From assembly GCA_028826165.1 (NCBI GenBank), contig JAPDFW010000136.1, positions 62,001-126,000 of the forward strand: 64,000 bases of DNA, given 5' to 3'. The translations under genes were made by a program, and so were the position numbers. Origin of the DNA: Anaeramoeba ignava (lineage: Eukaryota > Metamonada > Anaeramoebidae). Numbering within the stretch: the first letter of the stretch is position 1; the number at the start of each line of letters is the position of its first letter. The notes under the pieces are model-generated. The model ran no database searches, was not told the DNA's origin, and saw only the letters and a program-made list of their open reading frames with translations. Positions 61,977-64,000 of the stretch are shown here, one piece after another.

Positions 61977-64000
61977 ATGGAATTTCTTGGAATAGTAACA
62001 GATCCTTTACCACCAAAACCAGAAGGTAGAGATCCTAGTGTTCCTCATGCACCAAAAAGGGCTGCAAATTTAACCACCAAAGAATCGATTGTATTTTATT
62101 TAATTTTTATTTAATAATTTATTAATTTATTATTAATTTATTAATAATTTATTAATAATTTATTAATAATTTATTAATAATTTATTACTAATTTATTATT
62201 AATTTATTAATAGATGGCAGTAAAAAATGCATTAAGATATTTTCCTTCAGATATTCATTCTATTCTTGCACCAAAATTTTTAAATTGAATTTTTAAATTG
62301 AAATTTTAAATTGAAATTTTAAATTGAATTTTTGAATTGAATTTTTAAATTGGAATTTTTAAATTGAATTTTTAAATTGATTTTTTAAATTGAAATTTTG
62401 AATTGAAATTTTAAATTGAATTTTTTAGATTTATATGTATCGTTTTAGACCTAGTTATCCAATGTATGCTCGTCCTTTTAAAGAATACAAAACTAAATGT
62501 AAACAAGCAGCTGCAATGATGGTTATGATTCAAAATAATTTAGATCCTAAAGTTGCTCAATTTCCTCATGAACTTATAACATATGGAGGAAATGGAACAG
62601 TTTTTTCAGTTAAATATCAACAATTTAATTTAGAATTTATATTTAGAATTTATATTTATATTTATATTTATATTTATATTTATATTTATATTTATATTTA
62701 TATTTATATTTATATTTATTTTTGATTTAGAATTGGGCACAATATCAATTAACAATGAAATATTTATCTGAATTAACAGAAGAACAAACTTTAATGATGT
62801 ATTCAGGAAATCCAATGGGGTATTTTTGATACATTTATTTTTAATTTAATTTGATGAATTGTTTTTTAAGAAATTAATTTATTTTATTTATAAAAAAGAT
62901 TATTTCCAAGTAACAAAGAAAATCCTCGAGTTGTTATATCAAATGGAATGGTGATTCCTAATTATTCTTCTAAACAAGATTATGAGAAAATGAATGCAAT
63001 GGGAGTTACTATTTATGTATATTTTATTTTAAATATTTTATTTTAATATTTATTTTAATATTTTATTTTATTTATTTTAAATATTTTATTTTAAATATTT
63101 TATATTAGGGACAAATGACAGCAGGAAGTTGTAAGTTTTCTTTTTATTTGTTTTTAATATTTTCAATTAATTTATTTTTTAATTTAAAATTTATTCCAAA
63201 ATTAAAATAGGGGCTTATATTGGACCACAAGGAATTGGTATATAAAAAATATTTTAATTTTAAATCGAATTTTAAAATGAATTTTAATTCAAAATTCAAA
63301 AGTTCATGGAACTACATTAACATTAATGAATGCTGGAAGAAAATATTTAAATACAGATGATTTAACAGGAAAAGTATTTGTTTCATCAGGATTAGGTAAT
63401 TTAATAATTCATTTCCAAAAAAAAAAAACAATCAATTAAATCTTTATTAATCTAAAAATTTTTTTCTTTTCTTTTATTAAATGATTTTTATTGATATTTC
63501 TTTTTAAAAAGGTGGAATGTCAGGTAAATTTTTCAATTAAATTTTTAAAAAAAAAAAACTTTTCAATTTTAATTTTTCTCTCTATTTAAAATTAATAGGA
63601 GCTCAAGGAAAAGCTGTTGTAATTGCAGGAGCTATTGGAGTTATTGCTGAAGTTGATGGTAATTTTAAAAATTAAAATCGGAAAAAAAAATTTTAAAAAT
63701 TAAAATCGGAAAAAAAAAATATTAAAAATTAAAATATTGAAAATTATAGAAAAAGCATTGAATAAAAGATTCCAACAAGGATGGATTATGGAAGTTGCTA
63801 AAACTGTTGATGAAGTTTGGGAAAAAGTAAAAAAAGCAAAAGAAGAAAAAAGATCAACATCAATTGCATTTTTAGGTATTTTTTTTTATTGATTAATTAA
63901 AACTCAAAAAAAAAATTGTGAAATTATTTAAATGAAAAAAAATCAATACAAAAAAAAATAATTAGGAAATGTTGTAACACTTTGGGAAGAATTAGCAAAA
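61977..64000 (+). CDS. Urocanate hydratase (3' partial)
   Basis: Histidine degradation enzyme converting urocanate to imidazolone propionate with bound NAD. I trace twelve exons: 61977-62090, 62214-about 62285, 62429-62608, 62731-62819, 62899-63016, 63109-63130, 63211-63237, 63303-63395, 63512-63523 (12 nt), 63599-63658, 63750-63875 and 63966-64000 (runs off). Spliced motifs are highly conserved: RDPSVPHAPKR, IYMYRFRP, YGGNGTVFSNWAQY, MYSGNPMGLFPS, NGMVIPNYS, YGQMTAGSWAYIGPQGIVHGTT and SGLGGMSGAQ-KA. The N-terminus resembles the eukaryotic type. Between exon 2 (LAPKF) and exon 3 (IYMYRF) the expected stretch ending Y-G-H is missing, and the intervening repeat has no GT donor, so this junction is broken or misassembled. 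All other introns are GT-AG and short (61-123 nt). Confidence 0.88.

Overview
The window is nuclear DNA of a very AT-rich protist, not a prokaryote. Genes have GT-AG spliceosomal introns. The products are eukaryotic (TAF13, EMC8/9, signal peptidase subunit SPCS2, UTP5/WDR43, WDR59, THADA/Trm732, a bromodomain protein, a BK-type channel). Coding regions carry Asn/Gln/Glu/Lys tracts, and BTB, kelch, RCC1 and TLDc proteins are abundant. TAA and TGA both act as stops, so the standard code fits. An Anaeramoeba-like metamonad amoeba is my best guess; this is inference from gene content, repeat-filled introns and a parabasalid-like initiator motif, not a database match.

Layout. 0-8.9 kb: C-terminal part of an ankyrin-containing protein, EMC8/9 (-), TAF13 (+), a BTB-BACK-amidotransferase-like protein (+), a 12-bp repeat array, a TALE-like homeodomain protein (-), a CAF1/PARN-type nuclease (-). 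9-16.5 kb: UTP5/WDR43 (-, 8 exons, 1.9-kb repeat intron) head-to-head with acetyl-CoA acetyltransferase (+, 3 exons). 16.6-21.3 kb: a WD40 protein (-) and a kelch-BTB protein (-). 21.4-32.2 kb: THADA/Trm732 (+), its 3' end in three tandem copies, an F-BAR/SH3 protein (+). 32.4-43.4 kb: a bromodomain protein (-) and a large PH-like repeat protein (+). 43.4-53.3 kb: a papain-like protease candidate (-), SPCS2 (-), RCC1-BTB (+), BTB-TLDc (+), a BTB gene fragment, a secreted/membrane beta-helix protein (-). 53.6-64 kb: a BK-like channel (+), WDR59 (-), urocanate hydratase (+, runs off the right edge).

There are no operons. Genes are mostly in head-to-head pairs with short shared promoters (75-564 bp) and in tail-to-tail pairs with short gaps (down to 22 bp). 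Most start codons are preceded by a T-rich tract containing TCATTTT.

Long introns (0.3-2.4 kb) are built of simple repeats that avoid GT and AG on the sense strand, as expected if only splice-neutral sequence can expand. The most unusual observations are: a degraded copy of the thiolase 5' end (plus the neighbouring WDR43 first exon) inside thiolase intron 1, with coding sequence overwritten by the local GAATATT repeat; a urocanase intron of the same style that lacks a GT donor and has replaced a conserved coding segment; a BK-like channel with an intact voltage sensor but a GLAN selectivity filter; and one-base frame breaks at homopolymers or low-complexity tracts in eight genes.
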